A stretch of 64,000 nucleotides of DNA from Bacteroidota bacterium. Its GTDB lineage: Bacteria; Bacteroidota; Bacteroidia; Bacteroidales; FEN-979. The position numbers and the translations under genes are program-made. Below, in pieces: positions 12,061 to 20,027 of this stretch. The stretch is taken from NCBI GenBank assembly GCA_026391355.1, contig JAPLDH010000047.1, forward strand, positions 62,001 to 126,000, given 5' to 3'. The notes beneath the pieces were generated by a model. The model made no database searches, had not been told where the DNA came from, and saw nothing but the letters and a program-made list of their open reading frames with translations. Position 1 is the stretch's first letter; the number at the start of each line of letters is the position of its first letter.

Positions 12061-12375
12061 ATGCAAGACATTAAAAATGAAAATCAGAACCAGATCAACA
12101 TTGAGATATCTGATGAAGTTGGTGAAGGGATATATTCAAACCTCGCTGTTATTACACATTCTCCTACTGAATTTATCATCGATTTTATTAAAATGATGCC
12201 TGGTGTTCCAAAGGCCAAGGTTAAATCGAGGATCATATTAACCCCGCAGCATGCAAAACGGCTTTATAAAGCCTTGAAAGAGAATGTTGCGAAATATGAG
12301 CAGATTCATGGCGAGATAAAGGATACAGGAAATGAAATGCCTTACAATCTGGGATTGCCCATAGCACAGGCTTGA
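12061..12375 (+). CDS. DUF3467 family protein (rpoC-linked)
   Basis: A 104-residue small protein of the DUF3467 family, whose function I do not know. The recognisable core is INIEISDEVGEGIYSNLAVI, THSPTEFIIDFIKMMPGVPK, and KSRIILTPQHAKRLYKALKEN. I chose ATG 12061; a TTG three codons upstream (12052) would add MKT. It lies 12 bases after rpoC and before a terminator, so it is the last gene of the RNA polymerase operon. This linkage is common in Bacteroidota and suggests a transcription-related role, which is inference. Confidence 0.85.
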   Translation: MQDIKNENQNQINIEISDEVGEGIYSNLAVITHSPTEFIIDFIKMMPGVPKAKVKSRIILTPQHAKRLYKALKENVAKYEQIHGEIKDTGNEMPYNLGLPIAQA

Positions 12376-12394
12376 TTTTGAATACTTTCTTAAA

Positions 12395-12440
12395 AATAAC
12401 CCCGGATTCCTTTCAAAAAATCCAGGGTTATTTTTTTTTG
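12395..12440. terminator. Bidirectional intrinsic terminator between the rpoC operon and the thioredoxin-like gene
   Basis: Bases 12395-12407 (AATAACCCCGGAT) pair with 12420-12432 (ATCCAGGGTTATT), a 13-bp stem with one mismatch and a 12-base loop. A T-run follows on the plus strand and an A-run precedes on the left side, so it can stop transcription from both convergent genes. Confidence 0.85.
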
Positions 12441-12451
12441 TTCCTTTTCCA

Positions 12452-13678
12452 TCAATGCTTTTTATCACCTTCCGGTTCAAGCATCTGTTTCAGGGAGGCA
12501 TCAAATTGCCTTGTCGACATCCCAATCTTTTTTGCCAGGGCAATGGCGATTCTTTCCTGGTGAATCGCTTCCTTTTTCTTTCCAAGCCTGAACAGGATCA
12601 TTGCCAAGGTATTGTTGTTTCCCGGTTCACTTTTCAGGGTAACGGATCTCCTGGACCATCCTTGCGCTTTTTCGAGGTATTTTTTTGCTTTTGCAACATC
12701 ATAGGCAGCACATAGCTGACTCACATTCCAAGCGATATTATTAAGCATGTTGTAATCTTCAGCGTAAAATTTATCCAGGTTTCCGTAAGCCAGATCAAGA
12801 TACTTTTCCTTGTCACTCCGTGTATAATACAGGTTAAGATCGCTTGTAAAGATTACCTTATCGGCACTACTGAAACCTGAAGCCTTCACCTTTTCCTTCA
12901 ATGCGTTATAAGCAGCATCTGTCATATTTGCATACCGGGTTGCCTGTCCCAGTGCGGCGACATATGTATCTGATATTTTATCATTTACAGAATCGTGTGT
13001 GTACAATTTCCCATAATCCTTTTCATGCTTTACAAGATTCTGGAACTCACGGGAATCAACATCCGTTACATAATTGCAGATAATATTCCAATTGGCCCGG
13101 CTAAAGAGATCCTCTTCTTTCTGGGTAGAAAAATATTTTTTCAGCAGGTCAGTGGGTGTGATGTATGCATCACCAAGTCGTCTAAGATATTTCTCAATGA
13201 ACTTTGGATCCATGTTTCCGGCAGCATATTTTTTATTATATGCAGCAAGACATTCGTCAGGATTCATTGCAGTCAGCCCAAAATTGATATAATCCTGAAT
13301 TTTTTGTGCGGCGCCTACTTTTTTATGCACGAGTTCACCATCGCTGTTAATAAATAACAACGATGGATAGGCCCTGATATCATACTTCTGTCGCAAGGTC
13401 ATCCCTTCTCCCTTCTCCATATCAAAAGAAGAACAGATAAAGGTTTTATTATAGAAATCAGCCACTGTATCATTGGTAAAAATATTGGAGGCCATCCACT
13501 TACAAGGCCCGCACCAGGTGGCAAAACCATCCATAAAGATCAACTTGTTTTCATTTTTTGCCATTGCCAGAATTTCTGACCAGGGTTTATCAACGAACCG
13601 GATCGTTCTGTTTTGACTCATCCCATCTGATAGTGCCATCATGATGACAATGGTGGTTATTAAAAGGAATTTCTTCAT
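12452..13678 (-). CDS. Exported thioredoxin-family protein
   Basis: A 408-residue secreted protein. The start at 13678 gives a clean signal peptide (MKKFLLITTIVIMMALSDG, cleavage near MSQ). A thioredoxin fold follows with GFATWCGPCKWMAS, putting the CxxC pair at C56 and C59, then IRAYPSLLFIN with the cis-Pro. The remaining 270 residues are helical and TPR-like, ending with an ALAKKIG helix. It is probably a periplasmic thiol-disulfide protein; its partner is unknown. It is transcribed toward the rpoC operon and shares its terminator. An upstream in-frame ATG at 13702 is less likely. Confidence 0.85.
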   Translation of the reverse strand: MKKFLLITTIVIMMALSDGMSQNRTIRFVDKPWSEILAMAKNENKLIFMDGFATWCGPCKWMASNIFTNDTVADFYNKTFICSSFDMEKGEGMTLRQKYDIRAYPSLLFINSDGELVHKKVGAAQKIQDYINFGLTAMNPDECLAAYNKKYAAGNMDPKFIEKYLRRLGDAYITPTDLLKKYFSTQKEEDLFSRANWNIICNYVTDVDSREFQNLVKHEKDYGKLYTHDSVNDKISDTYVAALGQATRYANMTDAAYNALKEKVKASGFSSADKVIFTSDLNLYYTRSDKEKYLDLAYGNLDKFYAEDYNMLNNIAWNVSQLCAAYDVAKAKKYLEKAQGWSRRSVTLKSEPGNNNTLAMILFRLGKKKEAIHQERIAIALAKKIGMSTRQFDASLKQMLEPEGDKKH

Positions 13679-13805
13679 AAGATACATGATTTGATTATGC
13701 AATATTACAGATAAAATAAATAGACCACAGAATGTCTTGCTATCTCCTCAAATTAAACGCAGAATCTTTTTTTTCATTATAAAGAGAATTCAATCTGTAT
13801 TACCA

Positions 13806-13813
13806 TAAATTTG
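13806..13813 (+). promoter_or_regulatory. Candidate -7 element (TAAATTTG) for the DUF2520 operon
   Basis: TAAATTTG fits TAnnTTTG and lies 25 bases before the ATG at 13839, at the head of the DUF2520/KdsC/UbiA/Maf run. Confidence 0.5.
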
Positions 13814-13838
13814 TAAACTTTTCATTTTGAAAATTCAG

Positions 13839-14621
13839 ATGATAAAAGGTTCAATTCATAAAGTTGTTCTTATAGGGGCCGGCAATTTCGCCACAAACCT
13901 TGCCCTTGCCATGCGGGAAGAGGGATTTGACATTATGCAACTTTATAACCGCACGGAGGAACACGGGAAAGCGCTGGCTGAAAGGTTTTCTGCTCCATAC
14001 ATTAACAACCTGAAAGAGATAACACCCGATGCAGATTTGTACATTATTTCGGTGAACGATAATGCGATCGAACCAGTAGCTGCCCAATTGAATTTGGGAG
14101 AGAAACTGATCATTCACACATCGGGTTCGATTGAAATTGATGTTCTGAAACCGGCATCTTCAAATTTTGGCGCTTTCCATAGCCCGCAAACTTTCTCAAA
14201 GCTGGTGCCGGTGAGTTTCCGGGAACTTCACGTCAGCATCGAAGCCAACAACAAAATGAATGAAGACATACTGGTGGAATTTGCAGGTAACTTGTCTGAT
14301 CATGTTCACAGGGTCAATGAGTTGCAGCGAAGAATCATTCATTTGGCGGCCATCTTTACCGGAAATTTTTCCAACTTTATGTACACAATTGCCGCAGATC
14401 TGTTAAAAGAGAATAAGCTTCCGTTTGATATCATGAAGCCCATCCTGAAAAAAACCATAGAGAACGCGTTTCAGGGAAATCCCTTCAAATACCAGACTGG
14501 CCCGGCAATCCGCGAAAATTACCAGGTTATGTCGCGTCATCTCGAACTCCTTGCAAAACACCCCGATTATAAGGATATTTACGACCTTGTTTCAAGAAGT
14601 ATCATTAAACATAAAGTATAG
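13839..14621 (+). CDS. DUF2520 Rossmann-fold protein (F420/NADP oxidoreductase-like)
   Basis: A 260-residue protein with an N-terminal nucleotide-binding Rossmann fold: VVLIGAGNFATNLALAM is a GxGxxA/G motif, followed by LYNRTEEHGKALAERF. The C-terminal half has the DUF2520 helical domain (LHVSIEANN, AAIFTGNFSNFMYTIAADLL, GPAIREN). It resembles ketopantoate/6-phosphogluconate dehydrogenase-type reductases, but the substrate is unknown. ATG 13839 is preferred to TTG 13827. The next gene starts one base after its stop, so it is co-transcribed with the KdsC-like phosphatase. Confidence 0.85.
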   Translation: MIKGSIHKVVLIGAGNFATNLALAMREEGFDIMQLYNRTEEHGKALAERFSAPYINNLKEITPDADLYIISVNDNAIEPVAAQLNLGEKLIIHTSGSIEIDVLKPASSNFGAFHSPQTFSKLVPVSFRELHVSIEANNKMNEDILVEFAGNLSDHVHRVNELQRRIIHLAAIFTGNFSNFMYTIAADLLKENKLPFDIMKPILKKTIENAFQGNPFKYQTGPAIRENYQVMSRHLELLAKHPDYKDIYDLVSRSIIKHKV

Positions 14622-14622
14622 A

Positions 14623-15144
14623 ATGAGTAATTACAAAGAATTGCTGAAGAACATCAATACCTTTATTTTCGATTATGATGGCGTACTCACTGATGGATCT
14701 GTGATCACCATGAATAGGGGCGAAGGATTCCGGGTTTCCAATGTAAAGGATGGTTACGCTTTACAACTTGCTAAAAAGAAAGGGTACAATGTTGCCATTA
14801 TTTCGGGAGCAAAAGCCGATTGCATGATAAACAGGATGAAGTCGCTGAATATCACCGACGTGTACCTTGGAGTGGAGAATAAAATGGAAGTTTATCGGGA
14901 ATACCTGAAAGAAAATGGCATTGAAGATTCCCATGTCCTCTTTATGGGTGATGACATTCCCGACTATGAGATCATGCTGAAAGCCGGCCTTTCGACCTGT
15001 CCGTCGGATGCCGCTGAAGAAATCAAAACCATAGCGAAATACATCTCTCATTTCAATGGTGGAAAGGGGTGTGTAAGGGATGTCATTGAACAAGTATTGA
15101 AGATCCAGGGAAAATGGATGAATGATGATGCTTACCACTGGTAA
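14623..15144 (+). CDS. KdsC-like HAD phosphatase (3-deoxy-D-manno-octulosonate 8-phosphate phosphatase family)
   Basis: A 173-residue C0-type HAD hydrolase. Motif I is FIFDYDGVLTDGSV (nucleophile D17, acid D19); motif II falls in VAIISGAKAD. Motif III/IV is VLFMGDDIPDYEIM, followed by GLSTCPSDAAEEIK. Length and cap-less form match KdsC/YrbI, which releases phosphate from KDO-8-phosphate for the lipopolysaccharide core. The start at 14623 lies one base after the preceding stop; an earlier in-frame ATG (14551) overlaps that gene and is rejected. Confidence 0.85.
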   Translation: MSNYKELLKNINTFIFDYDGVLTDGSVITMNRGEGFRVSNVKDGYALQLAKKKGYNVAIISGAKADCMINRMKSLNITDVYLGVENKMEVYREYLKENGIEDSHVLFMGDDIPDYEIMLKAGLSTCPSDAAEEIKTIAKYISHFNGGKGCVRDVIEQVLKIQGKWMNDDAYHW

Positions 15145-15154
15145 ATTATGAATT

Positions 15155-16120
15155 ATGAATTATAGGGTTTATAAATATTTGGCGGGTGTTTCGGGGTTAA
15201 TCAGGTTGCCTAATCTGCTGATCATCATTCTTACACAGGTTTTATTGCGGTATGGGGTATTGAAAACAATACTATATTCAGGTGATGTTTCCCTGATGTC
15301 AGGGATCATTAATTTTATACTCCTGATGATCACTACCGTGTTAATGGCGGCTGCCGGTTATATCATCAATGATTATTTTGATATTTCAACCGACACGATT
15401 AACAAGCCGGATCAAATGGTGATGGAAAAGTTTATCAGGACAAAGACTGCACTTGTATTGTACTTTGTGATAACCGGTGTGGCAATCATTGCTGGTTTCT
15501 TTCTCGCTTTCCGGTTGAATTCTGTCAGTTTCGGTATGATCTTTCCTTGCTTTGCAATCATGTTATATCTTTATTCATCCAGGTATAAAAGATCGTTTTT
15601 ATTTGGAAACCTGATGGTTGCGTTTCTCTCTGCAATGGTAATCCTGATGGTTTGGCTGTCGGAGTTCCTGTTTATCCGGATGAATTCTGATACTTTTGCC
15701 ATTGTCCTGAATAATTTGAAGTCATGCGGGATATTCTTTATCGGCTATGCATTATTCGCATTTCTCGTTTCGCTGTTCCGGGAGATAATAAAAGATATCG
15801 AGGATTATAAAGGTGATATGGCGATAAAATGCAGCACAATGCCAATTGTAATAGGGATCAGGAAAACAAAAAGCATCATTTCAATCATTTTCGTGGTCAC
15901 CTTTCTTTTATTGGCTTATGGGTTACTTATTTTATTCAGGAGAGATATGATGTATGTATTCTGGTATCTGATCGTGACCATTCAACTCCCAATAATTTAT
16001 ATCTTCTACAAGCTTTTACAAGCTGAAACCAGGGAAGATTTTCATTTTTTAAGCAGCTTCTCAAAGCTGATCATGCTTGCCGGTATCCTTTCGATGCAAC
16101 TTATATCCATCAGTACATAA
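15155..16120 (+). CDS. UbiA-family prenyltransferase (geranylgeranylglycerol-phosphate synthase-like)
   Basis: A 321-residue integral membrane enzyme with about nine hydrophobic segments. The two Asp-rich motifs of the UbiA superfamily are present: INDYFDISTDTINKP at about residues 70-84 and EIIKDIEDYKGDMA at about 210-223; they bind Mg and prenyl diphosphate. The first segment (LAGVSGLIRLPNLLIIILTQ) is typical of the Bacteroidota paralog often annotated as geranylgeranylglycerol-phosphate geranylgeranyltransferase. The acceptor is not known from sequence. It is flanked by the KdsC-like gene and maf in the same direction. Confidence 0.83.
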   Translation: MNYRVYKYLAGVSGLIRLPNLLIIILTQVLLRYGVLKTILYSGDVSLMSGIINFILLMITTVLMAAAGYIINDYFDISTDTINKPDQMVMEKFIRTKTALVLYFVITGVAIIAGFFLAFRLNSVSFGMIFPCFAIMLYLYSSRYKRSFLFGNLMVAFLSAMVILMVWLSEFLFIRMNSDTFAIVLNNLKSCGIFFIGYALFAFLVSLFREIIKDIEDYKGDMAIKCSTMPIVIGIRKTKSIISIIFVVTFLLLAYGLLILFRRDMMYVFWYLIVTIQLPIIYIFYKLLQAETREDFHFLSSFSKLIMLAGILSMQLISIST

Positions 16121-16124
16121 ACCC

Positions 16125-16709
16125 ATGATAAATCGCAGACTTCAAAAGTATCACCTGATACTTGCTTCTCAATCACCCCGTCGTCAGTATCTTTTAAAAG
16201 AGCTCGGACTTGATTTTGAGATCATTGCCACGAATGTACTGGAGGAGTACCCGGAAACACTTACCCCTGTTGAAATTGCCATTTACCTGGCAGAACTTAA
16301 ATCGGACAATTTTGACAGTTCCCGCATGGATTCTTCCGCATTGATCATCACAGCAGATACGATCGTATGTATCAATAAGGAGATCCTCGGGAAACCGCGC
16401 AATCATGATGAAGCGGTCATTATGCTAAAAAAGCTTTCCGGCCAGAAGCATGATGTTATTACAGGGGTTTCCCTGAAATCAAAGAAGAAGAGAACATCAT
16501 TCCATGTGATCTCTTCCGTTTATTTTAAAGAGCTATCGATGGAAGAGATCAATTACTATATTGAGAATTTTCAACCATTTGACAAAGCCGGGGGATATGG
16601 CGTTCAGGAATGGATCGGGTATATTGGCATTTCAAAGATCGAAGGTTCCTTTTTCAACGTAATGGGTCTCCCGGTGAAGGAACTCTATGAAGAGTTGCTT
16701 AATTTCTGA
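16125..16709 (+). CDS. maf: Maf-family nucleoside triphosphate pyrophosphatase
   Basis: A 194-residue Maf protein that hydrolyses non-canonical or dTTP/UTP nucleotides and influences septation. Family motifs are LILASQSPRRQYLLKELG (substrate phosphate loop), ADTIVCINKEILGKPRNHDEA, SGQKHDVITGVSL, and FDKAGGYGVQEWIGYIGISK. Start 16125 lies five bases after the UbiA-like gene stop; the longer form from 16077 overlaps that gene in another frame and is rejected. Confidence 0.93.
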   Translation: MINRRLQKYHLILASQSPRRQYLLKELGLDFEIIATNVLEEYPETLTPVEIAIYLAELKSDNFDSSRMDSSALIITADTIVCINKEILGKPRNHDEAVIMLKKLSGQKHDVITGVSLKSKKKRTSFHVISSVYFKELSMEEINYYIENFQPFDKAGGYGVQEWIGYIGISKIEGSFFNVMGLPVKELYEELLNF

Positions 16710-16752
16710 CCCATTATCCATGCTGATCCTGTCAATATTAGCTGAATTATCG

Positions 16753-16760
16753 TAATTTTG
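16753..16760 (+). promoter_or_regulatory. Candidate -7 element (TAATTTTG) for the surE-lpxB operon
   Basis: TAATTTTG matches TAnnTTTG and ends 45 bases before the surE start. No clear TTTG box is seen at the ideal distance. Confidence 0.4.
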
Positions 16761-16804
16761 CGTACTTTTTTACTTTTCCTGGATACTTTTCTGGAAGATT
16801 TGTG

Positions 16805-17575
16805 ATGGAGAAACCGGTAATTTTTGTGACGAACGATGACGGGATCAAGGCACCCGGGATCAGAAAACTTATTGAATTTGTAAAACCGCTGGGTAGTGTC
16901 ATGGTAGTAGCCCCGGATAAAGTGCAGTCCGGAACCGGTCATGCAATAACAGTGAATGTGCCGTTACGTATGGAAACCATTGTTAAGGAAGAAGGGTATG
17001 AGGAATACAGTTGCAATGGCACTCCCGTAGATTGTGTAAAGCTTGGCATGAAGATGATTCTGAAAGGTCGCCCTGATCTGCTGGTTTCAGGTATCAATCA
17101 TGGGTCCAATGCCTCCATCAACATCATCTATTCAGGAACGATGGCCGCAGTATTCGAAGGAGCAATGGCCGGGGTACCATCCATCGGTTTTTCTCTCCTC
17201 AATTTTATGCCGGATGCAGATTTTGAAGGATGTTCAAAATATGTCAGAAAACTTGCCGCAAAGGTACTTGAAGATGGTCTGCCAAAGGGGATCTGTTTGA
17301 ATGTCAATATTCCCGATCTTCCGGAGAGTGAGATCAGGGGAATAAAGGTCTGTAAGCAATCGGACGGATCATGGCAAGAGGATTTTGATGAGCGTACCGA
17401 TCCCGGTGGACGAAAATATTACTGGCTGAGAGGTATGTTTGTAAGGGCTGAAGACGGAGAGGATACGGATGAATGGGCGCTTGAACATCATTATGTTTCC
17501 GTTGTACCTGTTCATTTTGATTTCACTGCATTCGATGCCATAAACAAGTTAAAACCGGGTCTGGAAAATGTTTAA
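16805..17575 (+). CDS. surE: 5'/3'-nucleotidase SurE
   Basis: A 256-residue metal-dependent nucleotidase. It opens with IFVTNDDGIKAPGI, where the Asp pair binds the metal; SGTGHAITV, CNGTPVDCVKLG and SGINHGSNASINIIYSGTMAA complete the active site. The real start is ATG 16805; a GTG just upstream would add one Met. Its 3' end overlaps the next gene by 8 bases, so translation is probably coupled. Confidence 0.95.
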   Translation: MEKPVIFVTNDDGIKAPGIRKLIEFVKPLGSVMVVAPDKVQSGTGHAITVNVPLRMETIVKEEGYEEYSCNGTPVDCVKLGMKMILKGRPDLLVSGINHGSNASINIIYSGTMAAVFEGAMAGVPSIGFSLLNFMPDADFEGCSKYVRKLAAKVLEDGLPKGICLNVNIPDLPESEIRGIKVCKQSDGSWQEDFDERTDPGGRKYYWLRGMFVRAEDGEDTDEWALEHHYVSVVPVHFDFTAFDAINKLKPGLENV

Positions 17576-17843
17576 AAGGAACTCATATATAGTGGGAATT
17601 GTTTTTGGGATCATTCTCCCTGGCATTATTTTCGGATTTCTGTTTGGGATTAATGCGATCACAGGAGTGTTTTCCCATCCGCCGGTTCTCCTTCCACTCA
17701 ATAAGATGTTGTTTGTAAGCACGGCACTGAATATCATTCCGATGAGGTATTACTTTATACATGGTGGCGTTGAAGATACAGGCAAGGGAATTCTAATTAT
17801 AACAGTAATCATGATAATATTAATAACTTTGGTTATACGATGA
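17568..17843 (+). CDS. Small membrane protein between surE and lpxB
   Basis: A 91-residue protein I cannot assign to a family. It has three hydrophobic segments: residues 7-30 (VGIVFGIILPGIIFGFLFG), about 42-58 and 73-90 (GILIITVIMIILITLVI). It overlaps surE by 8 bases and lpxB by 4 (ATGA), so it is translated with both. The overlap on both sides argues that it is real. A role in lipid A or envelope biogenesis is inference from position. Confidence 0.75.
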   Translation: MFKRNSYIVGIVFGIILPGIIFGFLFGINAITGVFSHPPVLLPLNKMLFVSTALNIIPMRYYFIHGGVEDTGKGILIITVIMIILITLVIR

Positions 17844-18970
17844 AGTTTTATATCATTTCAGGAGAAGCTTCTGGCGACCTTCACGGATCAAACCTGATCA
17901 GGGAGTTGAAAAAACTGGATCCTGTCGCACATTTCCGTTGCTGGGGTGGCGACCTGATGGAACAACAGGGTGCAACCATCGTAAAGCATTACAGGGACCT
18001 TGCCTATATGGGTTTCTTTGAAGTGGTACTCCACCTTTACACCATTGCCAAGAATATAACGTTTTGCAAAAAAGACCTTCTTAACTACCGGCCTGATGTG
18101 TTGATCCTTATTGATTACCCCGGGTTTAACCTGAGAATTGCAGAGTTTGCACATTCTAACGGGATCAAGGTATTCTATTACATCTCTCCTCAATTATGGG
18201 CCTGGCGCTCTTCCAGGGTGAAGATCATCAAGGCAAATGTTGACAGGATGTTTGTGATCCTTCCCTTTGAAAAGGAATTTTATGATGAGCAACACTATCA
18301 GGTCGACTATGTGGGTCACCCATTACTTGACATTATCAACGAAGATCTTCAGTATACTGACAGGAAGACTTTTCTGGAGAAGAATAAGTTGACCGGTATG
18401 CCGATAATTGCACTGCTTCCCGGTAGCCGGAAACAGGAAATTCAGAACGTTCTGGAGATACTTTTATCCATTACACCGGCTATGAAAAACTACCAGTTCG
18501 TCATTGCAGGATCACCCTCGGTAGATTTAAAATTCTACAAGCAATTCATCGGAAAGAGCGATGTCAAGGTTATCTTTGACCAGACCTATGATCTCCTGAA
18601 ACATTCAGAAGCTGCTGCGGTTACATCGGGAACAGCCACATTGGAAACAGCCCTGATCGGGACTCCACAGGTAGTCTGTTACCGTGCAAATGCCTTCTCA
18701 TATATGATCGCACGAAAACTTGTAAAGGTTGGCTTTATCTCCCTTGTAAATCTTATTATGAAACGCGAACTGGTGAAAGAACTGATCCAGGATAACCTTA
18801 CAGATAAGAGGCTCATTTATGAACTGAAAGCCACACTGGATGATAAGGCTATTCGTCAGCGGATCATATATACATACCAGAGTTTAAAGGAGAGATTGGG
18901 AGGGAAAGGTGCATCTGAAAGAACAGCAACCCTGATTATACAATATTTAAAGGATATTGAAGTTAATTAG
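17840..18970 (+). CDS. lpxB: Lipid-A-disaccharide synthase LpxB
   Basis: A 376-residue GT19 enzyme that joins UDP-diacylglucosamine and lipid X to make the lipid A disaccharide. It starts MKFYIISGEASGDLHGSNL, the conserved N-terminal loop, and contains LIDYPGFNLRIA, YYISPQLWAWR, VDYVGHPLLD, LLPGSRKQEI and SGTATLETALIGTPQVV. Length is normal. The start ATG overlaps the preceding stop as ATGA. Confidence 0.96.
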   Translation: MKFYIISGEASGDLHGSNLIRELKKLDPVAHFRCWGGDLMEQQGATIVKHYRDLAYMGFFEVVLHLYTIAKNITFCKKDLLNYRPDVLILIDYPGFNLRIAEFAHSNGIKVFYYISPQLWAWRSSRVKIIKANVDRMFVILPFEKEFYDEQHYQVDYVGHPLLDIINEDLQYTDRKTFLEKNKLTGMPIIALLPGSRKQEIQNVLEILLSITPAMKNYQFVIAGSPSVDLKFYKQFIGKSDVKVIFDQTYDLLKHSEAAAVTSGTATLETALIGTPQVVCYRANAFSYMIARKLVKVGFISLVNLIMKRELVKELIQDNLTDKRLIYELKATLDDKAIRQRIIYTYQSLKERLGGKGASERTATLIIQYLKDIEVN

Positions 18971-19004
18971 GATAATATCCATTCACCTATACCGGAAACA
19001 AAAT

Positions 19005-20027
19005 ATGAAATTAATACGATTATTTGCATTGCTTTTATTTATTGGTTCAGTCGTTGTAACTTATGCTCAGACCAATAGTACCAAAGAGAATAGTCCCACA
19101 ACCACCCAGTCAAAAAGCCAACCCGCAAAAAAGAAGCAAGGGACAAAAGGAACTCCGCAGAATGGTGTGAAAAAGAACCAGGGGAATACTGCGGATAAGG
19201 AAATGAAAAAGTACACCCAGGAGCAATTGGGAAAGTCCCGGATGAATCAGGCCAAAGTGATCACAGATACCAATGAGAGGAAAGCAAATGACCTTCTTAT
19301 TTCCGGCAATATGAAGGGCAAACAGGGTGATTATAAAGGCGCAGTTGCAGACTATACCAAAGCCATCAATACCTTCAAAACTTCCGAATTGTTTATGAAA
19401 CGGGGGTACACTTATATGCTGATGGAGAAATACCCGGTTGCGATCCAGGATCTGAATGAAGCCCTCAAGATGGATCCTAAATCGATCAAAGCCCTGTTTT
19501 CCCGTGGCGTTTGTAAATTTGAGATGGAAGATTTCCAGGGAGCCTCGGAGGATCTTTCTGAAGTCATTGCAAAAGATACGAATAATGCGATGGCATATAA
19601 CTACCTGGGTGGAGTTTCCGTGATGAAACAGGATTACAAAACAGCCCTTGGACATTATTCGCGTGTAATCAAGCTTGCACCCAATTTCTCGGATGTCTAT
19701 ACAAACAGGGGGATGATGCGTCATTATAATGGCGATTTGAAAGGTGCGATTGAAGATTATAATGTAGCCCTTCAGCAAAACCCTGAAAATCCAAACGCCT
19801 TCAATAACCGGGGAGCTGCAAAACTGGGTCTCGGACAATTTAAAGAGGCCATTCCTGACTTTGACCAGGCGATAAAACTGAAAGATGATTACAGCGATGC
19901 ATACAACAACCGTGGCAGGGCCAAAATAAATATGGGTGATAAAACAGGCGCCTGCGAGGATTTCCAGAAATCCTATTATCTTGGACTGGAAGATGCAATG
20001 CAGATGATCACGAAATACTGCAAATGA
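19005..20027 (+). CDS. Exported TPR-repeat protein
   Basis: A 340-residue secreted protein. The start at 19005 gives a signal peptide (MKLIRLFALLLFIGSVVVTYA). After it comes a Lys/Thr/Gln-rich low-complexity linker (about residues 25-75), then roughly seven TPR units of 34 residues such as AIQDLNEALKMDPKSIKALF and AIEDYNVALQQNPENPNAFN. TPR arrays mediate protein-protein contact, here in the periplasm. The next gene, another TPR protein, starts in an ATGA overlap; the two look like a tandem pair co-transcribed with lpxB. Confidence 0.85.
   Translation: MKLIRLFALLLFIGSVVVTYAQTNSTKENSPTTTQSKSQPAKKKQGTKGTPQNGVKKNQGNTADKEMKKYTQEQLGKSRMNQAKVITDTNERKANDLLISGNMKGKQGDYKGAVADYTKAINTFKTSELFMKRGYTYMLMEKYPVAIQDLNEALKMDPKSIKALFSRGVCKFEMEDFQGASEDLSEVIAKDTNNAMAYNYLGGVSVMKQDYKTALGHYSRVIKLAPNFSDVYTNRGMMRHYNGDLKGAIEDYNVALQQNPENPNAFNNRGAAKLGLGQFKEAIPDFDQAIKLKDDYSDAYNNRGRAKINMGDKTGACEDFQKSYYLGLEDAMQMITKYCK

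Noticed and set aside
19110-19838. 242-codon reading frame antisense to the first TPR gene
   Set aside because: Shadow of the TPR repeat codons; the TPR protein is clearly the coding strand.
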